Shown here: piece after piece, positions 53,060 to 62,397 of the stretch | How the letters are laid out: the number at the start of each line of letters is the position of its first letter | How positions within the stretch are numbered: position 1 is the stretch's first letter | From: DASVTR01 sp036387475 | GTDB lineage: Bacteria > Acidobacteriota > Blastocatellia > Pyrinomonadales > Pyrinomonadaceae | DNA length: 64,000 nt | NCBI GenBank assembly: GCA_036387475.1 | Contig: DASVTR010000026.1 | Span: 124,001 to 188,000 of the forward strand | Reading direction: 5' to 3' | Made by a program: the position numbers and the translations under genes | Notes under the pieces: generated by a model | The model's database searches: none | The model's input: only the letters and a program-made list of their open reading frames with translations | Told to the model about the DNA's origin: nothing

Positions 53060-53479
53060 ATGCAACTCGCCCACGGCCTGTCTATCAGGAAATCACGTAT
53101 TAACGGTAAGGGATGCTTTGCCACCATCCTGTTTCCGCGTCGTAAAAAAATCGCGGACTACACGGGTGAGAGAATTACGGACGCTGAAGCCAACCGCAGA
53201 GCCGCGCGCCGCCGCATCCTGCGCATCTGCGCTCTGGACGAAGACTGGAGCATTGACGGTAGCCGGGGCGGCAACGGCACGCACTACATCAATCATTCCT
53301 GCGAGCCAAACTGCTTCATGAAAATCCTGCACGGGCACATACAGTTTTATGCCCTGCGCGACATCCTGCCCGGCGAAGAGATTACCCTGGACTATATCTC
53401 CACGCTCCACTCCGACGAAAAACGCTGCCACTGCCGCGCGGCCAAATGCCGTGGAACAATCAATATAAGGCAAAAGTAA
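53060..53479 (+). CDS. SET-domain protein
   Basis: 139 aa protein lysine methyltransferase fold. Seen are GKGCFATILFPRRKKIADYTGER (SET-N), NGTHYINHSCEPNC (the RFINHSCxPN pseudoknot motif), EEITLDY and a post-SET Cys cluster CHCRAAKCRGTI that binds zinc. It is complete and of minimal SET size. Its target is unknown. It converges on the histidine kinase gene across a family B repeat. Confidence 0.92.
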   Translation: MQLAHGLSIRKSRINGKGCFATILFPRRKKIADYTGERITDAEANRRAARRRILRICALDEDWSIDGSRGGNGTHYINHSCEPNCFMKILHGHIQFYALRDILPGEEITLDYISTLHSDEKRCHCRAAKCRGTINIRQK

Positions 53480-53545
53480 AAAGGCAAAAGGTAGGCGGAA
53501 ACCATCTGTTATTAAAAGTGGCTTCGCCTCACTTTTGCCTTTTAA
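53476..53545 (+). repeat. Family B intergenic inverted repeat, copy 1
   Basis: The word AAAAAGGCAAAAGGTAGGCG (beginning about 53479) pairs with CGCCTCACTTTTGCCTTTT near 53525-53543. A reverse-complement copy of the whole ~65-nt element lies at 62719-62788. It sits between convergent stops. Confidence 0.75.
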
Positions 53546-53550
53546 CTTAT

Positions 53551-55581
53551 TTACAGTCTTGGAAGGGTGAAGCTGAATTTCGAGCCGCGTCCGACTTCGG
53601 ATTCGAGGGCGACAGCGCCGCCGTGTTGTTCGACGACTTCGCGGACGAAGGAGAGGCCGAGGCCGGTCGATTCTTCGTCTTTCTCCTGCCCTTCGCGCGC
53701 GACACGGTAAAACTTTTCCCAGACCCTATCGATGGCTTCGGGCGGAATGCCGTAGCCGCGATCTTCGACCGAAAGGCGCACGGCGTCGGCTTCGAGCGCG
53801 GTCGTAATCGTAATCGTTGTTCGTTCGGGACTGTACTTGATGGCGTTGCCGAGCAGGTTCGTCACTGCCTGCGTAATCAGGCTCTTGTCTGCGGCGACGG
53901 GCGGCAGCTTCGTGGTCGGCTGTTCGATGAGACGGATGCGCTTTTTCTTGGCCGTGGGCTGAAGATTGTTGATGGTGTCGCGCACGACATCATCCAGCTT
54001 AAGCGGGATTTTAAGGACTTCCTGCTTGTCTGCGGCTTCCAACTGCGTGACGGCGAGGAACGTGTTAATCATCCTTGAGAGGCGCTGCGATTCGTTGCGG
54101 ATGATGTTGAGAAATTCGCGTGCCTCTTCGGGCACAGTTTCATCGCCCGCCAGGAGTTCGGCGAAACCGTTGATGCTGGTGATTGGCGTGCGTAGCTCAT
54201 GCGACATGAGCGAGATCATGTCGCTCTTGAGCTTTTCATACTCCTTCATCTCGGTCACGTCGCGCACGGTGACGGCGATGCAGAGCGGCTGCGCTGTTGG
54301 GCCACTTTCCTCTGCGCGTTCTGCGGCCAGCGCGATGCGCAGTTCCAGAGTTTGAGTGCGGTCGCAGAAAGTCAGTTCGCGTTCGTAAGCATCGCCTGTC
54401 TGCAAGACGCGGCGCACGGCAATCGACGGCTCATCGAAGACGCCGCCGCGAAAGCGATCCAGAAGGCCGAAGAGGTCAAGCTCTCGCGCTTCCGCTTCGG
54501 AAAGACGCGCGGCGCGCAAAAGCTGCGCGTTAACATACGCCAGCGTGCCGTCCAGATAAGCGATGGCGTGCCCGTCAGAAGCTGACGAGAAGACTTCCGG
54601 GCCGAAACGCTGCTCTGTCAAAAGCCCGCTCACGACCGCAAACGAAGCGAGGCGATGAGCGGCGGCACGCGTCGAAATGAAGGTCAGGAATTTATGCTTG
54701 ACTCCGACTTTACGCGCTTCGTCGCGTTGGAAGTTGCGCGCCAGTTGCGCGCCGACGGCGGCCAGAAGCGGTCTGTCGCTTTCATCAAAACCTTCGCGCA
54801 AGCGCAGGAGCAACGCGCCTAGTGGTCGCTCCTCATGCTGTAAGGGAAGCGCGACGATGGCAGCGTTGCTGCCCTGAGCGCTTGAACTTGACGGCTGCGC
54901 CGGTGCAGTCACGATGGCGTTCGTCGCAACGGCGCGCTCGCACAGTCGCACGTTTTCACGCCATGTAGAGTTGCGCGCCGTTTCAAGAGAATTGCCTGGG
55001 CCACTGCGTTGAAGCCGCGCCGCAGGAGTCAGCACGCCGTCTTCGTCGGGCTGAAAAATCACAGCCTCGTCGAGCGGTAGCACGGTTTGCAGCAGTTTTA
55101 ATCCGCCTTGCAGCCGCGCGTTTGCCGCCGTGCCTTCCAACTGGTTGACTTGGCGTGCTGTGCGCCAGATGTTGCGCGTCAGCGTCCGGTCTATATTCCA
55201 CAATCGTTTAATCTGCACGACGATGGCCGCACCCAGCGCGGCGAGCGCCAGCGGTGCGAACGCAAAATCAATCCCACCCAAATGCGATACCAACAGGCTC
55301 AGACCGCACAGCAAAAGGAGCGCTCCGCAGACGTAAGGCAGCGCACGGCCCGCGCCCGCGCGTTCGACGGCGAAGCCCACGCTGAGTCCAGCCGTCACGA
55401 CCAGCAGCGCTACGAGCCACGTTTGCGGTGTGGCCGTCTCACCCGGACTCGAAAGCACAAAGGCTTTTTGCGCAGACGAGAGCACGCCAGCGCTCCACAC
55501 CAGCCAGACCAACTGTGAAACCAGCAGCGACAGGCAGAGCGAATCAATTAGTGATTTGGAAGAAGTAAACGAGTTTTTCAA
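53551..55581 (-). CDS. Membrane sensor histidine kinase
   Basis: 676 aa. Four to five membrane helices lie in residues 15-130. A GAF-like domain spans 150-300 and a PAS-like domain about 330-440 (HAIAYLDGTLAYVNAQLLRAARL). A HisKA domain with MSHELRTPITSINGFAEL carries the phospho-His. The ATPase domain has NLLGNAIKYSPE, DRGYGIP and GLGLSFVREVVEQHGG. No receiver gene is adjacent, so it is an orphan. Confidence 0.92.
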   Translation of the reverse strand: MKNSFTSSKSLIDSLCLSLLVSQLVWLVWSAGVLSSAQKAFVLSSPGETATPQTWLVALLVVTAGLSVGFAVERAGAGRALPYVCGALLLLCGLSLLVSHLGGIDFAFAPLALAALGAAIVVQIKRLWNIDRTLTRNIWRTARQVNQLEGTAANARLQGGLKLLQTVLPLDEAVIFQPDEDGVLTPAARLQRSGPGNSLETARNSTWRENVRLCERAVATNAIVTAPAQPSSSSAQGSNAAIVALPLQHEERPLGALLLRLREGFDESDRPLLAAVGAQLARNFQRDEARKVGVKHKFLTFISTRAAAHRLASFAVVSGLLTEQRFGPEVFSSASDGHAIAYLDGTLAYVNAQLLRAARLSEAEARELDLFGLLDRFRGGVFDEPSIAVRRVLQTGDAYERELTFCDRTQTLELRIALAAERAEESGPTAQPLCIAVTVRDVTEMKEYEKLKSDMISLMSHELRTPITSINGFAELLAGDETVPEEAREFLNIIRNESQRLSRMINTFLAVTQLEAADKQEVLKIPLKLDDVVRDTINNLQPTAKKKRIRLIEQPTTKLPPVAADKSLITQAVTNLLGNAIKYSPERTTITITTALEADAVRLSVEDRGYGIPPEAIDRVWEKFYRVAREGQEKDEESTGLGLSFVREVVEQHGGAVALESEVGRGSKFSFTLPRL

Positions 55582-55801
55582 GCTTGATTGAGACCGTCAG
55601 GATGGGAAACTTCAAGTGCGCGCTTGCGGGTCGAACCCGGCGGCGGCAGGGCATTTACCAATATACACTGAACAGCCCCGCTTGGTGCAAGAAGAATCTT
55701 CTTCAGGGCACAGCCGAAGCATTAAACACAGAGGCGCAGTCGACACAGAGGGAGCAACGCAAAGGATGAATGCTCAGCGATGAATGAAAGACAGGCCGCT
55801 T

Positions 55802-57235
55802 TTAGACCGAAATCGCGGTCAGGGCTTCGAGCAGTTCCGCTTCCTCATCTTCGGCGACGGTGCGTAAATCCAGCAACACTTTGTCTTCACTAATGCGCGC
55901 GATGACTGGAGGATTCGAGCGGCGCAAGGCTTCTTCCAGCGCGTCAGCCGAGAGCCGCGCGTGCTTGAGAGCTAATTGCGCGGTGCGCGGGTGTGTCGTC
56001 GGGGCAGCGCCGCCGCCGATGGCAGAGAAGCCTTCAATGATCTCGCAGCGCAGTTTATTCGCGCCGGAGCGAGTTTGCAGTTTTTGTAGAAAGGCGAGCG
56101 AGCGCGCTTCCGTTTCAGCGTAGGTCATGGCGAGCATTCGGAGCGTGGGAATCTCTGTCATGGCGCGCCCACTGCGGTGTGCGTCGAGTGTGGCTTCGAG
56201 GGCGGCGAGCGCCAGCTTGTCTGCGCGCAGCGCTCTGTAGAGAGGATGCTTGCGAAGCTGCGCGACCAACGAGCGGCGTCCGACGATGAGTCCGGCCTGC
56301 GCAGCGCCGAGCAGTTTGTCTCCGCTGAAGGAAACAAGGTCAGCGCCAGCCGCGATTGATTCGCGTATCACAGGCTCACCCTCCAATTCGTAGGGGCGCA
56401 AATCAACTAGAGCACCCGACCCTGCATCCTCGTAGAGCGTGAGATTTGCCTCATGCGCTAGCTCTGCCAGTTCGGAGAGCGCAGGACTAGAGGTGAAGCC
56501 GACGATGCGATAGTTGGAAGGATGCACGCGCATGACGAGGCGCGTGCGTTCCGTGATGGCGCGCCGGTAATCGTCGAGGCGCGTCCGGTTCGTCGTCCCG
56601 ACTTCGACCAGCCGTGTTCCTGACTGCGACATCACGTCTGGGACGCGAAAGTCTCCGCCGATTTCGACCAACTCGCCGCGTGAGACAATCGTCTCGCCTT
56701 CGTGGGCCAACGTCGTCAGGATGAGCAAGGCGGCTGCGGCACAGTTATTAACGACGAGAGCGTCTTCGGCGCTCGTCAATTCGGCGAGCAGTTGCTCACA
56801 GCGCGCCCCTCTGCGCCCGCGCGAGCCGGACTGCACGTCGTATTCCAGCGTGCAGTAACGCGCCGCTTCGTTTATGAGAGCGTTGCGCGCGGCTTCCGAC
56901 AGGGGAGCGCGCCCGAGGTTGGTGTGTAGTATGACTCCGCTGGCGTTGATGACCCGGCGCAAGCCCGCAGACATCTCGCGCCGGAGAATTGACTCAAGCC
57001 TGCGCGCAGCTTCCGCCAGCAGCGCTTCCTTCGTCATAGCGCCGTTGTCGTGATTGTCGCTTCCTGACTGCGCCTGAATGTCTGCACGCAACTCTTCTGT
57101 GACGGCGCGAGCCACCGTCGTCAGATGCTCAGCGCCGACACGCTCGCGGAGGGCGCGTGCGGCATCCGTTCTGAGCAGCGCATCAACCGAAGGCAGCGCC
57201 CGCAACAATGACGATGGTGTAGTTTTGGCAGACAT
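55802..57235 (-). CDS. selA: L-seryl-tRNA(Sec) selenium transferase
   Basis: Converts seryl-tRNA(Sec) to selenocysteinyl-tRNA using PLP and selenophosphate. 477 aa, of family length. Seen are VINASGVILHTNLGRAPLS, NNCAAAALLILTTLA, and the PLP lysine in SFSGDKLLGAAQAG (Lys307). The N-terminal helical domain is present. No selB, selC or selD is visible in the window, so the rest of the machinery must be elsewhere. Confidence 0.95.
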   Translation of the reverse strand: MSAKTTPSSLLRALPSVDALLRTDAARALRERVGAEHLTTVARAVTEELRADIQAQSGSDNHDNGAMTKEALLAEAARRLESILRREMSAGLRRVINASGVILHTNLGRAPLSEAARNALINEAARYCTLEYDVQSGSRGRRGARCEQLLAELTSAEDALVVNNCAAAALLILTTLAHEGETIVSRGELVEIGGDFRVPDVMSQSGTRLVEVGTTNRTRLDDYRRAITERTRLVMRVHPSNYRIVGFTSSPALSELAELAHEANLTLYEDAGSGALVDLRPYELEGEPVIRESIAAGADLVSFSGDKLLGAAQAGLIVGRRSLVAQLRKHPLYRALRADKLALAALEATLDAHRSGRAMTEIPTLRMLAMTYAETEARSLAFLQKLQTRSGANKLRCEIIEGFSAIGGGAAPTTHPRTAQLALKHARLSADALEEALRRSNPPVIARISEDKVLLDLRTVAEDEEAELLEALTAISV

Positions 57236-57360
57236 TGTTCAACTACGAATTCAGAATCCAGAATTCAGAAGCCGGAAGAAAAGAAAATCAGAAGCAGTAG
57301 GCTTGCGGCCTCTTATTCTGGATTCTGGCTTCTGACTCCTGAATTCTGCTGTTCGTAGCA
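57236..57360. repeat. Imperfect inverted repeat in the divergent selA promoter region
   Basis: Left (57243-57275) and right (57318-57358) stretches contain the words CAGAATCCAGAATTCAGAAG and their reverse complements, with CTACGAA/TTCGTAG at the outer ends. It lies between selA and a divergent gene. No third copy is in the window. Confidence 0.65.
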
Positions 57361-57506
57361 TAGTCTTTGTGATTGCGTTGAAGCAATCGGTCGTGGGGCG
57401 TTGGGGCACTGGTGGAAACATTTCGTTGACACTGAGCTTTTGAAACGCATAGACTCAATTGAGAGCGCTCCCGCCTCTGCGGCGATCCTCCGAAGGAGAG
57501 ACCAAC

Positions 57507-58157
57507 GTGCCGATCCGCGATAATAAGTTTGCGCGTCAAGCGAAACAGCGAAATAAGAAGAACGTCATTGTCCGCGATAGCCAGCCGACAATTGACGAAC
57601 AGTTGAAACGGCTCGAAGAAGACATCCGACGGCTCAAGATAGAGTTTGACATCTACTTTAACGGAGCCAGCAAGCGCCCGCCCTACGACACCAAGAGCCG
57701 CGTCGAGACCCTCATCAAGCGTATCGCCGACGACCGCACGCTGACCTTCGCGCAACGCTATTTCTATAATTCGCTGGTCGCGCGCTTCACCTCATTCCGC
57801 GAGCTTTGGCGGCGAACAATGCAGGGCCGCGAAGAAGGACGCGAGGTGATGGGCACGCCCAGATCAACAAAGCGGGCCGAAGCCAAACAGCAGGAGACTC
57901 GCTCCAACTTCGTCTGCGCGGATGCTCACACGGATGTCGAAACCGTCAGAAGCCTCTACGACGCGCTTGTTGACGCGAAGGCCAGATGCGGCCAGCCGAC
58001 CGACGATCTTTCGTTCCCGCGCTTTCATCACCTGATTGCGACGAAGACAGACAAGCTCAAGGAACACCTGGGCTGCGAACGCGTACGCTTCTCCGTCAGC
58101 GTCGAAGACGGGCGCGTCAGCTTCAAAGCCAAAGCGGATGAGAACGATGAAGGATAA
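57507..58157 (+). CDS. MXAN_5187 C-terminal-domain-like coiled-coil protein
   Basis: 216 aa from GTG 57507, with AAGGAGAG just upstream (16 earlier codons rejected). The first half is a coiled coil (TIDEQLKRLEEDIRRLKIEF) continuing to LTFAQRYFYNSLVARFTSFRELWRR, the family signature. The C-terminal part has FPRFHHLIATKTDKLKE. It is probably a cytoplasmic scaffold, and function is unknown. Confidence 0.8.
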   Translation: MPIRDNKFARQAKQRNKKNVIVRDSQPTIDEQLKRLEEDIRRLKIEFDIYFNGASKRPPYDTKSRVETLIKRIADDRTLTFAQRYFYNSLVARFTSFRELWRRTMQGREEGREVMGTPRSTKRAEAKQQETRSNFVCADAHTDVETVRSLYDALVDAKARCGQPTDDLSFPRFHHLIATKTDKLKEHLGCERVRFSVSVEDGRVSFKAKADENDEG

Positions 58158-58162
58158 ACAAT

Positions 58163-58229
58163 GAACGCGCAACGATGAACGATGAATACGAAGACAAGCG
58201 CTTACTTCATCGTTCATCGTTCTGCGTTC
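58163..58229. repeat. 24-bp inverted repeat, family A copy 2
   Basis: Arms 58163-58186 and 58206-58229 pair with two mismatches and use the same AACGATGAAC words as 46635-46717. It again lies between convergent genes. Confidence 0.8.
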
Positions 58230-58235
58230 ATCCTT

Positions 58236-58279
58236 AAAAAGCAGGCGGCCTCTCATGCAAGAGGCCGCCTGCTTTTTTT
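58236..58279. terminator. Bidirectional intrinsic terminator
   Basis: Perfect 13-bp stem (58241-58253 with 58260-58272) with a six-base loop, A-run to the left and seven T to the right. It can end transcription from the MXAN_5187-like gene and, on the minus strand, from cspA. Confidence 0.9.
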
Positions 58280-58341
58280 ATCGAGCGCTTTCCGGCCAGA
58301 CCGGAAGCGGTCAGTGGCTTTTTAACAAAAGCCTTGGGGAG

Positions 58342-58548
58342 TTAGGTCTTGGTCACTTTCTCAGCCTGCGGGCCTTTCGGCCCCTGCGTGACTTCGAATT
58401 CGACTTCCTGACCCTCTTCGAGCGTCTTGAAGCCGTCGCCCTGAATGGCGCTGTAGTGAACGAAGATGTCCGAAGAGCCGGGCTGTTCGATAAAACCATA
58501 GCCCTTCGAGTTGTTAAACCACTTGACCTTACCGGTTATTCTTGACAT
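58342..58548 (-). CDS. cspA: Cold shock protein
   Basis: 68 aa OB-fold RNA chaperone with RNP1 (KGYGFIEQ) and RNP2 (DIFVHYSAI), ending in the QGPKGPQAEKV tail. It binds single-stranded RNA and DNA and melts mRNA structure. AGGAGGA is 12 bases before the ATG. It has its own strong promoter far upstream and a terminator after the gene. Confidence 0.96.
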   Translation of the reverse strand: MSRITGKVKWFNNSKGYGFIEQPGSSDIFVHYSAIQGDGFKTLEEGQEVEFEVTQGPKGPQAEKVTKT

Positions 58549-58947
58549 GACAAACGAATCCTCCTAACGATTCGGTAAAACGGGGCGGAAAGCTTTTAGG
58601 GGCAAACGCCGCCGACCTGAGGTTAATGCTTGTGAGCCGGACGCGCTTTTTGAAAGGTGCGCTTCCTAAAGAACTACACAACCAACAAAAAAGCCTGCGC
58701 GCGACGCGTCGAGCACTTCGAGAGCACTCTCTTCATCACACACAGACTAACGGGGACAAACGAAAACTCATTGCTGTAACGCTAACTAACGCGGGGGGCA
58801 AAGTTACGGAAAACCCTGCGTTCCTGAACGACGGCGCATACTAAGCGAAAGCAGCAAGGCTGTCAAGCGAAAAATCAAGGCCCGGCGCGAAAATTGAGCG
58901 CTCGCACGCCGGATCAATCATCAATCGTCGGCTTGTCGCTTACATCC
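58549..58947. other. cspA leader and promoter region, plus gap to the S46 gene
   Basis: About 280 bases of untranslated cspA leader, then the promoter and about 80 bases to the S46 stop. The leader is rich in short inverted repeats. A 72-codon plus-strand frame here lacks support. Confidence 0.6.
58838..58866 (-). promoter_or_regulatory. Sigma70 promoter of cspA
   Basis: On the minus strand TTGACA (58861-58866), a 17-base spacer and TAGTAT (58838-58843). Transcription would begin near 58831, leaving a ~280-nt leader before the ATG at 58548. Confidence 0.85.
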
Positions 58948-61263
58948 TTAAGGCCGCGCCTTTTCGCCCTTCATCGGCGGTTTGATGCCGGACGGCGACT
59001 CCTTTGGCGGAGCTGGTCTGTCTTCGTTCTTAGACGGCTTCTTCGGCGGGCGTCCGCGCCCCGGCTCATCCATGCCTGCGCCCGCGATTTCCAGTTCTCG
59101 CAGCAGGTAGCCAGCGCCGCCGAACTTGTCGGCGACAAAGAGCACGTAGCGAATATCGACGGAGATGGTGCGGCCCTTCTCTTCGTTGTAGAAGAAATCG
59201 TTGCCGAGTCCTTCGTAGTTGCCGTCAAAGACGATGCCGACCTGCTCGCCCCGCCCGTTGAGAATAGGGCTGCCGGAATTGCCGCCGATGATGTCTGTCG
59301 TCGAGAGAAAATCAACCGGCACGTCCGAGCCGTTAGGCAAAGAGTATTGCCCGAAATCCTTCGCACGAAAAAGCTGCTTCAGTTTCTCTGGAACGTCAAA
59401 CGGCTCGCGCCCCGTATCTTTCTCGATGACGCCGGAGAGCGTTGTGAAAGGCGTGTAGATGATAGCCTCGCGCGGCACGTAGCCTTTGACTTCGCCGTAG
59501 GTGAAACGCAGCGTGCGATTGGCGTCCGGGTAGGGTTTTACTCCGCGCATCTCGCTCATCCCTGAGATGAGCAGGGGACGCCAGCGCCCGACCGTCGCGT
59601 TGAAGATTTGCGTCTTTGTCTGATATTGCTGAACGTCCGCGCCGAGCGCCGTCGAGAATTCAAGCAGCGGTTCTTTCAACTCGCGCAACTGCGCCGCCGT
59701 CAAATCAAACAAGCCGGAGACGCCCTCTGCGGTCGAGAAGCGTCGATTGTCAACGATGGCTCGCGCGAAATCTTCTTCGGCGCGACGCCTCGCTTCGCCC
59801 TGCATCTGGCCGAAACGTTTTTCGATGAAGTCTATCTTTTGTCCGGCGGGCAACTCATCTGCCCTTCCGAGCAGGTAGATCAACATTTCGCGCTCAATTG
59901 TCGGGTTGCGTTCAGCGAGCGTGGGCGCGATCAGCGAGCGCGTGCGCTGGATGATGGCGGCGAGGTTAGGATTGCGTTCGGCTTCGGGCTTCTCCTTTTC
60001 GGCTGCGACCTGCCCTGCGGAAAAAGCAAAGCTGACGAGATTGCTCGCGGCGAAAAGTTGTTGCAGCAGCAAATCGCGCTGCGCGGTCGCCAGCAATTCC
60101 TGATAAGCCTTGTCGAGCGCGGGCAGCGCTTCGCCGTACTTGGTCTTGCGCGCGGGGTCGGCATTGAGCCAGCGTGTGAAGGCTGCCTCGTCGGCGCGTT
60201 TCTTCTCGACAATACCCGCACGACGCATCGCTAAGATAGAGCCTTCGTAATTCTTCATCGTGTTGTTTAAATCAAAAATCTCGCTTTGCAGCTTAACGCG
60301 CAGCGAAGGGTCGCGTCGTCCTATGTTTTCCCGTATCTCAATCTGTCGCTTAAAGAGGTCAACGAGGAAAGGCTGTGTGATGTCCTGGTTGTAGGCGACG
60401 GAGTAGCTTTCGCGATAGCGTCGCGTAGAGCCTGGATAGCCGAGCACCATCGTAAAATCGCCTTCTTTAACGCCAGCCATCGAGAGCGTCAAAAACTTCT
60501 TCGGCTTGAAGGGCACGTTGTTGGGCGAGTAGTCGGCGGGCTTGCCGTCAGGCCCAACGTAGGCACGCATGAAAGTAAAATCGCCGCAGTGGCGGGGCCA
60601 CTCAAAGTTGTCAGGGTCGCCGCCGAAGAAGCCTATGTTCTTGGGCGGGGCGTAGACGACGCGCACGTCGCGCAGCACCAGATAAGTAAACTGGTAATAA
60701 GACAACCCCTCGTTCAAAGGCAGCACACGCACTATGATTCCGTTTTCTTCATCGTTCTTTTCGAGCGCGCCTGCTGCCTTCTGAATTGCGGCGGCGCGCT
60801 CGCGTGGCTGCATCGCGTCTGTGACCCCTGTGAGCACCCCGCTCGTCACATCTTTAATATCCTGCGTGATAGTGACGGTGTAACCTTTGGCGGGCAACTC
60901 TTCGGCGCGCGTCCTGGCCGTGTAACCCGTCATGCCGTAATTATTGGCAGGGGTCGAAGCGGCGACAAGAGCGTCGAAGGCGACGTGATGGTTGGTCAGC
61001 AGCAATCCTTCGGGCGAGAGAAATTCGCCCGTTCCGCCGCCGACAATCACGACCGCATCCTTCAAGCTCACGCCCGCCGGGTCGTAAATCTCTTTCGCGG
61101 TCAGTTTGAGACCGCGCTTCGCCAGCTTGTCGAAAGGCAATTGGCTAATCGCATCCGGCAAAAACATTCCTTCGTCGGCGAAGGCCCTGAACGGAGCGAG
61201 ACCGAGAAACATCAACAGGACGAGGGCGAGAGCCGCCGCACGCGAAAATCTTGAGGGCGTCAT
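58948..61263 (-). CDS. S46-family dipeptidyl peptidase
   Basis: 771 aa secreted chymotrypsin-fold exopeptidase of the DPP7/DPP11 type. A signal peptide is visible (RAAALALVLLMFLGLAPFRAFA). The catalytic His lies in LLLTNHHVAFD and the Ser in GGNSGSPILNGRGEQVGIVFDGNY, with helical insert regions between (family feature). The Pro/Lys-rich C terminus (EPGRGRPPKKPSKNEDRP) is unusual. It probably removes dipeptides in the periplasm. Confidence 0.92.
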   Translation of the reverse strand: MTPSRFSRAAALALVLLMFLGLAPFRAFADEGMFLPDAISQLPFDKLAKRGLKLTAKEIYDPAGVSLKDAVVIVGGGTGEFLSPEGLLLTNHHVAFDALVAASTPANNYGMTGYTARTRAEELPAKGYTVTITQDIKDVTSGVLTGVTDAMQPRERAAAIQKAAGALEKNDEENGIIVRVLPLNEGLSYYQFTYLVLRDVRVVYAPPKNIGFFGGDPDNFEWPRHCGDFTFMRAYVGPDGKPADYSPNNVPFKPKKFLTLSMAGVKEGDFTMVLGYPGSTRRYRESYSVAYNQDITQPFLVDLFKRQIEIRENIGRRDPSLRVKLQSEIFDLNNTMKNYEGSILAMRRAGIVEKKRADEAAFTRWLNADPARKTKYGEALPALDKAYQELLATAQRDLLLQQLFAASNLVSFAFSAGQVAAEKEKPEAERNPNLAAIIQRTRSLIAPTLAERNPTIEREMLIYLLGRADELPAGQKIDFIEKRFGQMQGEARRRAEEDFARAIVDNRRFSTAEGVSGLFDLTAAQLRELKEPLLEFSTALGADVQQYQTKTQIFNATVGRWRPLLISGMSEMRGVKPYPDANRTLRFTYGEVKGYVPREAIIYTPFTTLSGVIEKDTGREPFDVPEKLKQLFRAKDFGQYSLPNGSDVPVDFLSTTDIIGGNSGSPILNGRGEQVGIVFDGNYEGLGNDFFYNEEKGRTISVDIRYVLFVADKFGGAGYLLRELEIAGAGMDEPGRGRPPKKPSKNEDRPAPPKESPSGIKPPMKGEKARP

Positions 61264-61455
61264 AAAATTTTTCCTATCGGTAGTGGTCTTAAAGCTGATG
61301 ACTGGCTGACATGGATATTAACAAAAGCGGAGACGGTTAAAAAGAGACGCGGGAAGGGTAAGGACGCGGGAACGCAGAGACAGGGCGACGCGGCGAAGAA
61401 GCGGGAAGCGTATCAACGCGGAGAGACGAAGAAGAGTAAGAGCCTGACTCAGAAA

Positions 61456-61493
61456 TAAAAAGGCGTGGCGAAAATAAACAATCGCCACGCCTT
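61456..61493 (-). terminator. Terminator of the M23 peptidase gene
   Basis: Arms AAGGCGTGGCGA (61460-61471) and its complement (61482-61493), 12 bp, followed on the minus strand by TTTTTA. It lies 43 bases after the M23 stop. Confidence 0.85.
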
Positions 61494-61536
61494 CATCTTT
61501 CTTTCCCCGCGTCATCGCGTCTCTGTGTCTACGCGT

Positions 61537-62397
61537 CTATTCCTCTTCCGTGCTGCCCGGCAGATATTGACGGGGGTTGACGGGATGATCGTTGATGCGC
61601 ACTTCGTAGTGTAGGTGCGGGCCGGTGGAACGCCCCGTCGAGCCGACGAGACCCAGAAGCTGACCGCGCAGGATGCTTTGGCCCATGCTGGCTTCGATGC
61701 GCGAGAGATGACCGTAGCGTGTTGAGAGTCCGTCGCCGTGGTCGATGATAACGACCTGACCGTAGCCGTTCATCCAACCGGCGTAAGTGACCGTGCCGTT
61801 GGCGGCGGCGCTGACGGGTGCGCCGGGCGGCGCGTCTATGTCCTGCCCGGAATGAAATTCCACGGAGCTACCGCCGAAAGGATTACGACGACCGCCGAAG
61901 CCGCTCTCAAGCGTGCCCGCGACGGGCCAGAGCGAGGGAACACTCGCGCGCTCGCGCAGGGCCGTTTCGTAATCTCTTAATTCCCGTTCGAGATGAACCG
62001 TCTTGTATTCGAGAGCCACGGCTTCGTCTAAAGTGAAGGCCGGGCCGCCTGCGCCGGGCGTGATGGTTTGCTGTTGTTCATGCTCGACGCCGGAAATCTC
62101 CGCCAGGCGACGCGTAGATTCTTCAACGGCCTCGACGCGTTGATTCAGGTTGTTGAGTTGCCGCCGCTGCTTTTCATTCTCGGCGCGTAAGGCTTGATTT
62201 TCGCGCTCAATGCGCAGGTGTAGGATGTGTTGCGTCAAACCGTAAAAGCCGTAGAGCGCCGCGCAGAAGACGACGACGCCGAAAGCGGCAAAGAGCTTCA
62301 CCCAGCGTTTATGAACGCAGATGCGGCGAATACGGGCGCGAGAACGCGTGGTGCGGGCGACGATAAAAGCGTATAAACGGTCGTCTCTGACCATCAT
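61537..62397 (-). CDS. M23 (LytM-type) peptidase, membrane anchored
   Basis: 286 aa. A membrane anchor lies near residues 35-55 (LFAAFGVVVFCAALYGFYGL), a coiled coil at 60-100, and an M23 domain about 155-280. Zinc ligands are in FHSGQDIDAPPG (His, Asp) and HLHYEV. It likely cleaves or regulates cleavage of peptidoglycan cross-bridges at the cell envelope. Strong support comes from GYGQVVIIDHGDGLSTRYGHL. Confidence 0.93.
   Translation of the reverse strand: MMVRDDRLYAFIVARTTRSRARIRRICVHKRWVKLFAAFGVVVFCAALYGFYGLTQHILHLRIERENQALRAENEKQRRQLNNLNQRVEAVEESTRRLAEISGVEHEQQQTITPGAGGPAFTLDEAVALEYKTVHLERELRDYETALRERASVPSLWPVAGTLESGFGGRRNPFGGSSVEFHSGQDIDAPPGAPVSAAANGTVTYAGWMNGYGQVVIIDHGDGLSTRYGHLSRIEASMGQSILRGQLLGLVGSTGRSTGPHLHYEVRINDHPVNPRQYLPGSTEEE

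Noticed and set aside
55600..55690. tRNA-like T arm (GGGTTCGACCC on the minus strand) near selA, considered as tRNA-Sec
   Set aside because: The stem does not keep a 7-base T loop and no acceptor stem or TCA anticodon arm can be built around it.
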